Shown: positions 25,384 to 33,324 of the stretch, one piece after another | Layout of the letters: each line of letters begins with the position of its first letter | Position numbering within the stretch: the stretch's first letter is position 1 | From: JBGAKG01 sp044224495 | GTDB lineage: Bacteria; Myxococcota_A; Polyangia; Polyangiales; Polyangiaceae | Reading direction: 5' to 3' | Assembly: GCA_044224495.1 (NCBI GenBank) | Contig: JBGAKG010000036.1 | Span: 1-64,000 of the forward strand | DNA: 64,000 nt | Notes under the pieces: model-generated | Seen by the model: only the letters and a program-made list of their open reading frames with translations | Database searches by the model: none | Told to the model about the DNA's origin: nothing | Program-made: the position numbers and the translations under genes

Positions 25384-26151
25384 ATGAACAAGCTCTCCCC
25401 GAAGGTCCTCATCGTGACGGCGCTCGTCGCAGTACCGCTCTTCGCTGCGTGCTCGGTCTCGAGCGGCGCCGACGACGAGGAAGATCCGCAGGGCGCCGAG
25501 GAGGAGCTCGGCGGGAGCGGGCACTATTGTCCCGCGCCCTACACTGGAGGCCACTCGAGCTCGCCGAAGTACATGTACCCGGGCGCGCACGCAGCGATGC
25601 TCGCGGCGGGCGTCCCCGACGGCGCGCTCATCCAGACGTTCGGTGACGCACCGGCCTCGGTCGGGACGCACTGCCCCGAGCCCGGGACGAGCTACTCCGA
25701 CGCCACCGACTTCGACCCGGGCCCCAACGCGTGCGCGCGCGTCCACGCGCTCCGCATGCACGGGTTCGCCGCCTTCTACCGAGTGCCGCCGTCGTTCGGC
25801 TACCACATCCACGCGGTCTACGCGGGCGCGCCGGTGATGAAGTCGTCGCTGAAGAGCCAGCTCAGCTCGTTCTACGCGAAGCGCAACGGCCTGGTCTCGA
25901 ACGTGATCGAGACGCACTGCCCGATCACCAACGAGGAGATCGCCGCCGTGAAGGCGGTCGCGAACGGCGGCGGTGGCGGCAACGTCTCGGGTGGTGGCTG
26001 CGTTCCGGGCGGCACCTACTGCGGCGGCGACAAGGTCGGTGGGAAGGCGAACACGCTCTACCGCTGCAACTCGAACGACACCGCGAGCCCGCTCGCCGTG
26101 TGCGCCGATGGTTGCCGCGTGAACCCGGGCAGCGACGACAACTGCCGCTGA
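25384..26151 (+). CDS. Secreted lipoprotein with C-terminal Cys-rich module
   Basis: This 255-residue predicted lipoprotein has its lipobox at LFAACSVS (about residue 21), followed by an acidic linker (DDEEDPQGAEEE). The middle, about 50-195, contains YMYPGAHAAML and a motif FYRVPPSFGYHIHAVYAG with several aromatic residues and no recognised family. The C-terminus is a small Cys module (GGCVPGGTYCGGDKVGG, LYRC, CADGC) that is seen at the end of many myxobacterial exported proteins. It stops one base before the convergent ftsW 3' end. Confidence 0.75.
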   Translation: MNKLSPKVLIVTALVAVPLFAACSVSSGADDEEDPQGAEEELGGSGHYCPAPYTGGHSSSPKYMYPGAHAAMLAAGVPDGALIQTFGDAPASVGTHCPEPGTSYSDATDFDPGPNACARVHALRMHGFAAFYRVPPSFGYHIHAVYAGAPVMKSSLKSQLSSFYAKRNGLVSNVIETHCPITNEEIAAVKAVANGGGGGNVSGGGCVPGGTYCGGDKVGGKANTLYRCNSNDTASPLAVCADGCRVNPGSDDNCR

Positions 26152-26152
26152 G

Positions 26153-27442
26153 TCAGGCGACCGGTGCTTCTTCCGCGAGCGTCTCCGCCGCCGCCGGCTC
26201 CGGTGCGAGCTCGCCCTCGGGCACGCTCGTGCGCTTCACCTCGACCGGCGCCGGCGTGGGCGTGTCGCCCTCGATCGGCGTCGGCTCGGCCTGACGCGAG
26301 ACGCTGAGCAGGATGCCTGCCGCCGCCGCGTTCACGAGGAGCGACGAGCCACCGAAGCTCACGAACGGGAGCGTGAGCCCCTTGGTCGGCAGGAGCGACA
26401 ACGCGACCGACAGGTTCAAGAGCGCCTGCACGCCGAACATCGTCGAGATGCCGAACGCCAGGTACGAGCCGTAGTCGTCGGGCGCGCGCAGCGCCGTGCG
26501 GATGCCGCGCAGCACGAGGAGCATGAACCCGAAGGCGAGCGCGCAGACGCCGACGAAGCCGAGCTCCTCGCCGACGATCGCGGCGACGAAGTCGTTGTGG
26601 GCCTCGGGCAGGTACAGCGTCTGGAGTCCCTTGCCGAGACCGACGCCGGTGGGGCCGCCCGCGCCGAACGACATGACGGACTGGAACGGCTGGTACGCGA
26701 GGTCCTGCCGGTGCTGCTCCATGTTGAGCCACGCGAGGTAACGCTCGTAGCGGTACTCCTTGAAGCGGATGGCGGCGGCGCCGAACGCAGCGCCCAGGAT
26801 CGATGCGCCGAGGATGTAGCCGACCTTCGCGCCAGCGACGAAGAGCATCGTGAACGTGAGCAGGAGGAGCACGATCGCGCTCCCGAAGTCCGGCTGCTTC
26901 ATGCAGAGGACCATGAAGAGACCCGCCATGAGCAGGTGCGGGAGGAACCCGACCGTGAAGCTCTTCACCCGCTCGGCCTTCTTGGAGAGCGAATAGGCGA
27001 GCCAGAGGACGATCGCGAGCTTGGCCATCTCGGCCGGCTGGATGTGAATCGGGCCGATCGCGATCCAGCGCGTGGCACCACCGCCCGAGTGACCGAAGCC
27101 GACGACGCACGCCGTGAGCAGCCCGCCGACGGCGACGAGCGACGGGTACGTGAGCTTGTAGAGGCGATGGTAGTCGATGCGCGAGAGCCCGAAGAGAACC
27201 GCGAGCGACACCACGGCGTAGATCGCCTGGCGCTTGAGGAAGAACTGCGGGTCGTGGTTCTGCACCGTCGCCTGCATCGTCGACGCGCTGTAGACCATCA
27301 CCACGCCGAAGCCGATCAGCGCGACGACGACGGCGGCCATCACGTGGTCCATCGGGCCCTTCGCGCGGACGGCATCGGCCTTGGCGTCGAGCGGCGCAGC
27401 GCCGAGCTCCTGCATGCGACGAACGTTCTGCGGGAGATGCAT
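26153..27442 (-). CDS. ftsW: Septal peptidoglycan polymerase FtsW (SEDS)
   Basis: This 429-residue multi-pass inner-membrane protein polymerises lipid II at the septum together with FtsI. SEDS marks are VMVYSAST in the first helix, the catalytic Asp in YLPEAHNDFVAAIVGEELGF (about 280-299), QPAEMAKLAIVLWLA (about 137) and PFVSFGGSSLLVNAAA (about 355). It has an N-terminal cytoplasmic segment of about 30 residues and a C-terminal Pro/Glu-rich tail of about 50 residues not common in FtsW. The ATG abuts the murD stop (TAGATG). Confidence 0.96.
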   Translation of the reverse strand: MHLPQNVRRMQELGAAPLDAKADAVRAKGPMDHVMAAVVVALIGFGVVMVYSASTMQATVQNHDPQFFLKRQAIYAVVSLAVLFGLSRIDYHRLYKLTYPSLVAVGGLLTACVVGFGHSGGGATRWIAIGPIHIQPAEMAKLAIVLWLAYSLSKKAERVKSFTVGFLPHLLMAGLFMVLCMKQPDFGSAIVLLLLTFTMLFVAGAKVGYILGASILGAAFGAAAIRFKEYRYERYLAWLNMEQHRQDLAYQPFQSVMSFGAGGPTGVGLGKGLQTLYLPEAHNDFVAAIVGEELGFVGVCALAFGFMLLVLRGIRTALRAPDDYGSYLAFGISTMFGVQALLNLSVALSLLPTKGLTLPFVSFGGSSLLVNAAAAGILLSVSRQAEPTPIEGDTPTPAPVEVKRTSVPEGELAPEPAAAETLAEEAPVA

Positions 27443-28783
27443 CTACGGGCCTCCGAGCGAGTTCACGGCGCGCACGAACTCGTCGCCGCGGTGCTTGTAG
27501 TCGCGGAACATGTCGAAGCTGGAGCACGCGGGTGACAGCAGCACCGCGTCGCCCGCTTGCGCCAAGCGCTGCGCGGCGCGGACCGCGTCGTCCATCGTCG
27601 CCGCCCGCTCGACGGGAACGACGCCCGCGAGCGCGCGTTCGATGAGCGGCGCCGCTTCCCCGATGAGCACGGCAGCGCGGCCCTTGGTGCGGAGCGCCTC
27701 CGCGATCGGCGCGTAGCTGCCGCCCTTGTCCTTGCCGCCCGCGATGAGGACGACCTTGGGCTCCACCGTCCCCGCGAGCGCCGTCACGACGGCGCCCACG
27801 TTCGTCCCCTTCGAGTCGTCGTAGTAGCGCACACCGCCGAGCTCCGCGACGAGCGCCATCCGATGGCCGAGCCCGCGGAACGAGCGCAGCACGGCGCGGC
27901 GGTGGGCTTCGCTCGGTCCGAACGGCGCGAGCATCGCGAGGGCCGCGGCCACGTTGAGCGCGTTGTGCCCGCCTTGGAGCGCGATCTCCGCGCGCGGGAA
28001 GCGATGCCCGGTGACGCGATCGACGACCGCATCGCGCTCGACCACCACGTCCGCCTTCGGATCGGTCCCGAACGTCAGGAGCTTCGCCTTCCCGCGACGC
28101 GCCTCACGCAGACAGATCTCGTCCCCGAAAGGTACGACCGCGACGTCGCTCGCGTCCTGCCGCACGAAGCAGTTGCCCTTCGCCGCGGCGTACGCGGCGA
28201 AGCTCGGGTAGCGGTCCAGGTGGTCCTCGGTGACGTTGAGGAGCGACGCGCTCTTCGGCTTGAACGTGTCGACGCGCTCCATCTGGAAGCTGGAGACTTC
28301 GAGCACGACGACGTCGAAGCGCTCTTCGTCGTGGTTCGCGAGCGGTTCGCCCAGGTTGCCGCCGGCGAACACCTTGGCGGCGCCCTCGGCGAGGAGCTCC
28401 GCGACGAGCGTCGTGGTCGTGCTCTTGCCGTTCGTCCCGCCGATCGCCGCCACCGGAGCCGGGTGCTTCAGGAGCCGCACCGCGAGCTCGACCTCGCCGA
28501 CGATCGGGATGCCCTTCGCCTCGGCCGCCGCGAGCCCCGCGAACGCCGGCACGCCGGGCGACACGACGACGACGTCGAACGCGCTCGGATCGGCGGCCTC
28601 GTTGCTGCCGAGCGCCAGGGTGATCCCCTGCCCTTCGAGCGCGCGCACGTCGGCGCCGACGCTGGCGGCAGGCTTCGCGTCGAGGCCGGTCACCTTCGCG
28701 CCGCGCCGGGCGCAGAGCCGCGCCGCGGCGATGCCGCTGTGGCCGAGCCCGACGACGAGGACACGACGCCCTACGAGGTCCAT
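27443..28783 (-). CDS. murD: UDP-N-acetylmuramoyl-L-alanine--D-glutamate ligase
   Basis: This 446-residue cytoplasmic Mur ligase adds D-Glu. It shows VLVVGLGHSGIAAARL at the N-terminus, the ATP P-loop IGGTNGKSTTTTLVAE (about 112-127), NVTEDHLDRY (about 181) and the late YYDDSKGTNVGA motif (about 315). Length is usual. GGGGAG precedes the ATG. It forms a tight pair with ftsW, separated from mraY by about 6 kb of unrelated genes instead of following it directly. Confidence 0.97.
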   Translation of the reverse strand: MDLVGRRVLVVGLGHSGIAAARLCARRGAKVTGLDAKPAASVGADVRALEGQGITLALGSNEAADPSAFDVVVVSPGVPAFAGLAAAEAKGIPIVGEVELAVRLLKHPAPVAAIGGTNGKSTTTTLVAELLAEGAAKVFAGGNLGEPLANHDEERFDVVVLEVSSFQMERVDTFKPKSASLLNVTEDHLDRYPSFAAYAAAKGNCFVRQDASDVAVVPFGDEICLREARRGKAKLLTFGTDPKADVVVERDAVVDRVTGHRFPRAEIALQGGHNALNVAAALAMLAPFGPSEAHRRAVLRSFRGLGHRMALVAELGGVRYYDDSKGTNVGAVVTALAGTVEPKVVLIAGGKDKGGSYAPIAEALRTKGRAAVLIGEAAPLIERALAGVVPVERAATMDDAVRAAQRLAQAGDAVLLSPACSSFDMFRDYKHRGDEFVRAVNSLGGP

Positions 28784-28840
28784 GCTCCCCTTTGAGCCCG
28801 CGGCTCGAGAAACGTCAAGAAATCGGCTGGATTCGCCGGC

Positions 28841-29746
28841 TCAGCCGCTCGCGCGCGCGAACGCGTCGGCGAACGCCTCGAACGCGGCCCGCACGCGCGG
28901 GGTCGCGCGCTGGCCCGGCGCGCAAACGGCGGTGACCGCGGGTCCCTGGGCGCGCTCGTGGGGCATCACCTCGACGAGCTCGCCGCGCGCGAGCCGGTCC
29001 CCGATCATGAAGTCGAACGCCTGGCCGATGCCGACCCCGGCGACGACCGCCTCGATCAACATGGGGCCGTGGTCGGGGATCGCGATGCTGCGCACCTCCC
29101 GCGGACCACTCGCGAAGAGCCACGCGTAGGGCTTGCCCGTCGGCGCGACCAACCCGACGCAATCGTGGCGGTCGAGGTCGGCGGGCTTCGCGGGAGCACC
29201 CGCGCGCGCGACGTAGGCGGGCGACGCGATCGTGAGGAGCTCGGTCTTCCGCAACGTGCGCGACACGAGCGCCGAGTCCGGCAGATCGCCGATCCGCACC
29301 GCGACGTCGACCGACTCGCTCGCGAGCTTGCTCAGCCGATCGGTGACGAGGAGCTTGAACGTGAGGCGGGGGTGGCGCGCGCGGAGGAGCGCGATTCCCC
29401 GCGCCACGAGCGTGGTCAGGACGAACGGAAGCGAGAGGGTCAGCTCGCCCTCGGGGACGCGCTGCGCCCGCGCGAGCGCCTCGCGGGCGCCCTCGACCTC
29501 GGCCACCGCCGCTCGCGCGCGCTCGTAGAACAGCGCACCCTCGCGCGTGAGATCGACGAAGCGCGCAGTGCGGTGGATCAGCACCACGCCGAGCGACGCC
29601 TCGAGCGACTGCACCGCCTTGGAGACGGCCGCCGTCGACACCCCGAGCGCCCGCGCCGCGGCGCGGTAGCTCTTCGCCTCCGCCACGGCCACGAACGGAA
29701 CGACCCCCCGGAAGAGCTCGGTCTTCTGCGCTTTTCCCGACATCAT
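28841..29746 (-). CDS. LysR-family transcriptional regulator
   Basis: This 301-residue regulator is divergently transcribed from an SDR gene. The N-terminal winged helix contains FVAVAEAKSYRAAARALGVSTAAVSKAVQSLE (about 17-48) and the domain boundary RTARFVDLTREGALFYERA. The effector-binding part (about 90-295) has DVAVRIGDLPDSALVSRTL, typical of the family. Tandem ATG codons at 29746 and 29743 are the likely start; the open frame upstream is not conserved and would place the operators in coding DNA. A perfect 13-bp inverted repeat covers these ATGs, suggesting autoregulation. The inducer is unknown. Confidence 0.85.
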   Translation of the reverse strand: MMSGKAQKTELFRGVVPFVAVAEAKSYRAAARALGVSTAAVSKAVQSLEASLGVVLIHRTARFVDLTREGALFYERARAAVAEVEGAREALARAQRVPEGELTLSLPFVLTTLVARGIALLRARHPRLTFKLLVTDRLSKLASESVDVAVRIGDLPDSALVSRTLRKTELLTIASPAYVARAGAPAKPADLDRHDCVGLVAPTGKPYAWLFASGPREVRSIAIPDHGPMLIEAVVAGVGIGQAFDFMIGDRLARGELVEVMPHERAQGPAVTAVCAPGQRATPRVRAAFEAFADAFARASG

Positions 29747-29767
29747 CAACTCCAAGTTGATGATGTC
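29739..29767. promoter_or_regulatory. Operator 1: perfect 13-bp inverted repeat over the LysR start
   Basis: GACATCATCAACT and AGTTGATGATGTC form a perfect inverted repeat around CCA. The left arm contains the start codons of the LysR gene, so binding here would block its own expression. The core TCAACTCC(A)AGTTGATGAT recurs at 29830. Confidence 0.7.
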
Positions 29768-29829
29768 ATTCGCTTGCTCCGCGATGTCAACCGGCGCGGG
29801 GTGGACGGATGCGGCGCGGCGCCGCGACG

Positions 29830-29849
29830 TCAACTCCACGTTGATGATT
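29830..29849. promoter_or_regulatory. Operator 2: partial copy upstream of the SDR gene
   Basis: GTCAACTCCACGTTGATGAT repeats the core of operator 1 with one change in the centre (CCAC for CCAA), 83 bases away and about 70 bases before the SDR start. Two such sites in the divergent region suit a tetrameric LysR regulator controlling both genes. Confidence 0.6.
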
Positions 29850-29916
29850 CGTTTCGGATCCAGCTCGTTGTCAACCTCGAGGGGTGGACGCACCCTCTCT
29901 CCCGGAGGAAACGACC

Positions 29917-30765
29917 ATGAGCGTGTTGAGCGGAAAGGTCTGCATCGTGACGGGCGGCAACTCGGGGATCGGGCTGGAGACCGTGCGGGGGCTGGCGAAG
30001 CAAGGAGCCCACGTCGTCCTCGGCGTGCGCGACGCAGCGAAGGGCGAGGCCGCCAAGGCCGACGTCCTCGCGACGGTGCCCGGCGCCAAGGTCACCGTCC
30101 TGGCGCTGGACCTCGCGAGCCAGGGCTCGATCCGGGAGTTCGTGGCCGCGTTCGAGGCGCGGTTCGATCGCCTCGACGTGCTCGTGAACAACGCCGCGCT
30201 CGTGCCCGCCAAGCGCACGCTCACCGCGGACGGGCTCGAGGTGCAGTTCGGCGTGAACCACCTGGGCCCCTTCCTCCTCACCACGCTCTTGCTCCCGCGC
30301 CTCCAGGCGTCGGCGCCGAGCCGCGTGGTCGTCGTCGCCTCGAGCGTGTACGCCGGGAAGCAGCTCGACTTCGACGATCTCCAGTCCGAGAAGAAGTACT
30401 CGCAGATGGACGCCTACTCGCGGAGCAAGCTCGCCAACATGCTCTTCGTCCACGCGCTGGCGAAGCGCCTCGAAGGCACGGGGGTGACGGTGAACGCGCT
30501 CCACCCGGGCGTCGTCTCGACGGCGCTCGCGCGCGACATGCCGGCGCCGTTCCGCTTGCTCGCGCGCCTGTTCTTCACGACGCCGGAGAAGGGCGCGCGC
30601 ACGTCGCTCTACGTCGCGACCTCGCCCGCCGTCGCCGACGTGAGCGGACGCTACTTCGCCGATCAGAAGGAGGCGAAGATCGACGAAGACGCCGTCAACG
30701 ACGCGGCGGCCGAGCAGCTCTGGATGATCTCGGAGAAGCTCGTCGAGCGGCGCGCGCAGGCCTGA
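29917..30765 (+). CDS. Short-chain dehydrogenase/reductase (retinol dehydrogenase-like)
   Basis: This 282-residue cytoplasmic NAD(P)-dependent oxidoreductase has the cofactor loop TGGNSGIGLETVRGLA (about 10-25), NNAA near 92, the catalytic Ser in VVVASSVYAG (about 142) and the active-site YSRSK (about 170-174). FGVNHLGPFLLT is typical of the retinol-dehydrogenase/WWOX-like branch. GGAGGAAACGACC gives a strong Shine-Dalgarno sequence for ATG 29917. It is under the likely control of the divergent LysR gene. The substrate is unknown. Confidence 0.88.
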   Translation: MSVLSGKVCIVTGGNSGIGLETVRGLAKQGAHVVLGVRDAAKGEAAKADVLATVPGAKVTVLALDLASQGSIREFVAAFEARFDRLDVLVNNAALVPAKRTLTADGLEVQFGVNHLGPFLLTTLLLPRLQASAPSRVVVVASSVYAGKQLDFDDLQSEKKYSQMDAYSRSKLANMLFVHALAKRLEGTGVTVNALHPGVVSTALARDMPAPFRLLARLFFTTPEKGARTSLYVATSPAVADVSGRYFADQKEAKIDEDAVNDAAAEQLWMISEKLVERRAQA

Positions 30766-30769
30766 GCGC

Positions 30770-31510
30770 TCACCGCGGTCGACCGACGCCCTCGAGCAGC
30801 GCGCGCCGATTCCGGCGCGAGATCGGGACGGTGACGCCGCCGCGGAGCTCCGCCACCGGCGCCGCCCCGTCGACGATGCGGACCACGTGTGCGCGGTTCA
30901 CGAGCGCCGCGCGATGCGCGCGCAGGAAGCGCGCCGGATCGAGGCGCCCCTCGTAGTGGACCAGCGAGAGCTCGCTGATCCACTCCTTCCCCTGCGCGAG
31001 CACGTAGGTGTAGTGACCGCGACTCACGAGCGCGCTCACGTCGTTCGTCGCGACGACGTCGACCCGGGTGCCGGTCCGGAGCGCGAGCCGCTCCAGCCAA
31101 CGACCGCCGCGCCCGAGGTCGGCTTCGAGCGCGTGGAGCCTGCGCTCGGCATCCAGCTCGCCGAGCGCACGCGCCGTCGCGGCGGCGAACCGCTCCTGGG
31201 TGAACGGCTTCACGAGGTAGTCGCACGCGTTCGCCGCGAACGCCGCCGTCGCGAAGTGCTCGTAGGCGGTGACGAAGACGACCTTCGGGCGGGGCGGCGG
31301 GAGCTGGCGCAGCACCTCGAGCCCGTCGAGCTCGGGCATCTCGACGTCGAGGAAGATCAGCGTCGGCCCGAACGCCTGGATGCGCTCCAGCGCGTCCACG
31401 CCGTCGCGCGCCTCTTCGACGAGTGCATCCGGCAACGCGCTGGCCAAGGCCCGCACGACGCTCCTGCGCCCGAGCGGTTCGTCGTCCACGACGAGGACGC
31501 GCTCGCTCAC
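30770..31510 (-). CDS. LytTR-family response regulator
   Basis: This 246-residue response regulator has an N-terminal receiver domain, VLVVDDEPLGRRSVVRAL with the acidic pair at 8-9, phospho-acceptor Asp in IFLDVEMPELDGLEVL (about 55), and Lys in DYLVKPFT (about 105). The C-terminal LytTR DNA-binding domain (about 145-240) includes GHYTYVLAQGKEWISELSL and FLRAHRAALVNRAHV. GTG 31510 overlaps the kinase stop by 4 bases (GTGA), so the two are co-translated. The adjacent GIN-domain gene is a plausible target. Confidence 0.9.
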   Translation of the reverse strand: MSERVLVVDDEPLGRRSVVRALASALPDALVEEARDGVDALERIQAFGPTLIFLDVEMPELDGLEVLRQLPPPRPKVVFVTAYEHFATAAFAANACDYLVKPFTQERFAAATARALGELDAERRLHALEADLGRGGRWLERLALRTGTRVDVVATNDVSALVSRGHYTYVLAQGKEWISELSLVHYEGRLDPARFLRAHRAALVNRAHVVRIVDGAAPVAELRGGVTVPISRRNRRALLEGVGRPR

Positions 31511-32547
31511 GAGCCCGCCTCCTCGCGCCGGACGACGAACGAAGCCACCGTCGCGTCGCCCTCGGGGCCGATCGCGAACGCGCTCTCCGCGCCGTACATG
31601 AGCTCGAGCCGCGCCCGCGTGTTCGCGAGCCCACGACCGCCGCCGTTCTCGCGGAAGGGCGCCCCGGTGTTGCGCACGGTGACGCGCATCCCGCCTCCCG
31701 GCGCCGAGGCCGCGGTCACCGTGACCGTGCCCCCGCTCCGCGCCTTGGCGATCCCGTGCTTCACCGCGTTCTCGACGAGCGTCTGCACCACGAGCGTCGG
31801 GACGCGCTGCGCGGCGAGCTCCGCCGGGTGCTCCAACGAGAACGTCAGTCGATCGCCGTGCCGCAGCTGCTCGACCTCGAGGTAGTGGCGGACGATGGCG
31901 AGCTCGTCGGCGAGCGTGGTCGTGCGCGTCGTCGACGATTGGAGGATGCGGCGGTAGAGGTCCGCGAGCTTCTGCGTGAACTCGCGCGCGCGCTCGGGGT
32001 CCTCGGCGATCAGCTCCTTGAGCGCGTTGAGCGCGTTGAACAGGAAGTGCGGTTGGAGCTGGCCCTCGAGCGCCGCGTAGCGCGCGTCGGCCGCGACGCT
32101 CTGGAGCCGGTACGCCTCGGCGCGCCACCAGAACGCGCCGATCGAGCCGAAGACGACGAAGAGGGCCGGCGCGATCACGAGGAGGTTCCGGCGGTAGTCG
32201 CGCCACAGCATCGCGGGCGGACGGTCGACCGGGGAGCGCAGCCAGGCGATGAGGGCGTACCCGGCGAGCATGCCGAGGGCGAACCCGACGAAGAGCGCGA
32301 AGATGCGAACGAGGCCGAGGCGGCCGGGGCGCGCCTTCTCGGCCAGCGCGTCGGCGAGCGCCATCCCGATCGGGATCGTCACGCCGACCGAGAGCGTGAC
32401 GTCCCACCACCACCCGTCGGGCCCGAACGCGAGCATCATCGCCGGGAGGATCACCGCCGTGAGCGCGCCCGCGGCCGCCGCGATGCGCCCCGCGCGCACG
32501 GCGAACCCGCGCCGTTCGAGCCACGGGCGAAGGAGCCAGTCGATCAT
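31507..32547 (-). CDS. LytS/YehU-type sensor histidine kinase
   Basis: This 346-residue membrane kinase is the partner of the LytTR regulator. The N-terminal 150 residues hold about four transmembrane segments with no obvious sensory domain. The His_kinase domain has the phospho-acceptor motif LQPHFLFNALNALKELI (about 170), N-box VENAVKHGI (about 265) and G-box GGRGLANTRARLELMYG (about 310). ATG 32547 is preferred over GTG 32553 because GGAG lies 5 bases before it. The signal is unknown. Confidence 0.9.
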   Translation of the reverse strand: MIDWLLRPWLERRGFAVRAGRIAAAAGALTAVILPAMMLAFGPDGWWWDVTLSVGVTIPIGMALADALAEKARPGRLGLVRIFALFVGFALGMLAGYALIAWLRSPVDRPPAMLWRDYRRNLLVIAPALFVVFGSIGAFWWRAEAYRLQSVAADARYAALEGQLQPHFLFNALNALKELIAEDPERAREFTQKLADLYRRILQSSTTRTTTLADELAIVRHYLEVEQLRHGDRLTFSLEHPAELAAQRVPTLVVQTLVENAVKHGIAKARSGGTVTVTAASAPGGGMRVTVRNTGAPFRENGGGRGLANTRARLELMYGAESAFAIGPEGDATVASFVVRREEAGS

Positions 32548-32661
32548 CGCCACTCCAATCTACACGCGTCGGCCAGTGCGCGCGGACCGCCCAGTCGCCC
32601 GATCGCGCCGCCTGGTCGGAGCGCGCGTGCGCGGACGCCGCCGCCGCCCCACCGTCCGGGC

Positions 32662-33315
32662 ATGCGACCTTTTTCGATCCTCCTCCCCACCCTGCTCCTC
32701 TCCCTCTCGCTCGCCTGCACGCTCGGCATCGCCGGCAGCGGACGCGCCGTCGACGATTCGCGCGTGGTGTCCGACTTCGACGCCGTCGAGGTCAGCGCCG
32801 GCCTCGTCGCCGACGTCGCGCCCGGTCCCACCAGCGTCGTCGTGCACGGCGACGACAACCTCGTCCCGCACGTCGTGACCCGGGTCCGCGGCCGCACGCT
32901 CGTCGTCGAGCCCGACGCGAGCTTCGACCCCGCGGTGCCGCTCGTCGTCACCATTCGGAGCCCCGCCGTGAGCTCCGTCACCCTGCGCGCCGGCGGAGCC
33001 GTGTCCGTGCACGACATCGCTCGGAGCGAGCTCGCGTTGCACTGCGACGCGGGCGGCACCCTGATCGCGAGCGGAACCGTCGATCACCTCGTCGCGACGC
33101 AGAGCGCGGGCGGCGACGTCGACGCGACCGGCCTCGTCGCGACGAGCGTCAGCGTCGACGCACGCGCGGGCGGCAGCATGCACCTCCACGTGCGCGATGC
33201 CGCGAGCGGAGCGGTGCTCAGCGGGAGCGAAGTCTCGATCCACGGACGGCCCCGCACGCGCGCGATCACCGAGGCGAGCGGCGGCACCGTGCGCTGGCTG
33301 GAAGACGCGCCCTGA
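32662..33315 (+). CDS. GIN-domain (DUF2807) secreted protein
   Basis: This 217-residue protein has a signal ending LSLACTLG (a possible lipobox near residue 20) and a GIN/DUF2807 domain, the head domain of putative auto-transporter adhesins: short strands of the type FDAVEVSAGLVADVAPGP, VTLRAGGAVSVHDI, LALHCDAGGTLIASG and VSVDARAGGSMHLHV, forming a right-handed beta-helix. It is divergent from the LytS/LytTR pair and 114 bp away. Such proteins are often found beside envelope sensors. Function in the envelope is inferred. Confidence 0.78.
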   Translation: MRPFSILLPTLLLSLSLACTLGIAGSGRAVDDSRVVSDFDAVEVSAGLVADVAPGPTSVVVHGDDNLVPHVVTRVRGRTLVVEPDASFDPAVPLVVTIRSPAVSSVTLRAGGAVSVHDIARSELALHCDAGGTLIASGTVDHLVATQSAGGDVDATGLVATSVSVDARAGGSMHLHVRDAASGAVLSGSEVSIHGRPRTRAITEASGGTVRWLEDAP

Positions 33316-33324
33316 GGCGCCGGC

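Noticed and set aside
29743..29893. A longer LysR protein starting at 29893
   Set aside because: The extra residues are not like LysR N-termini and would put both operator palindromes into coding DNA.
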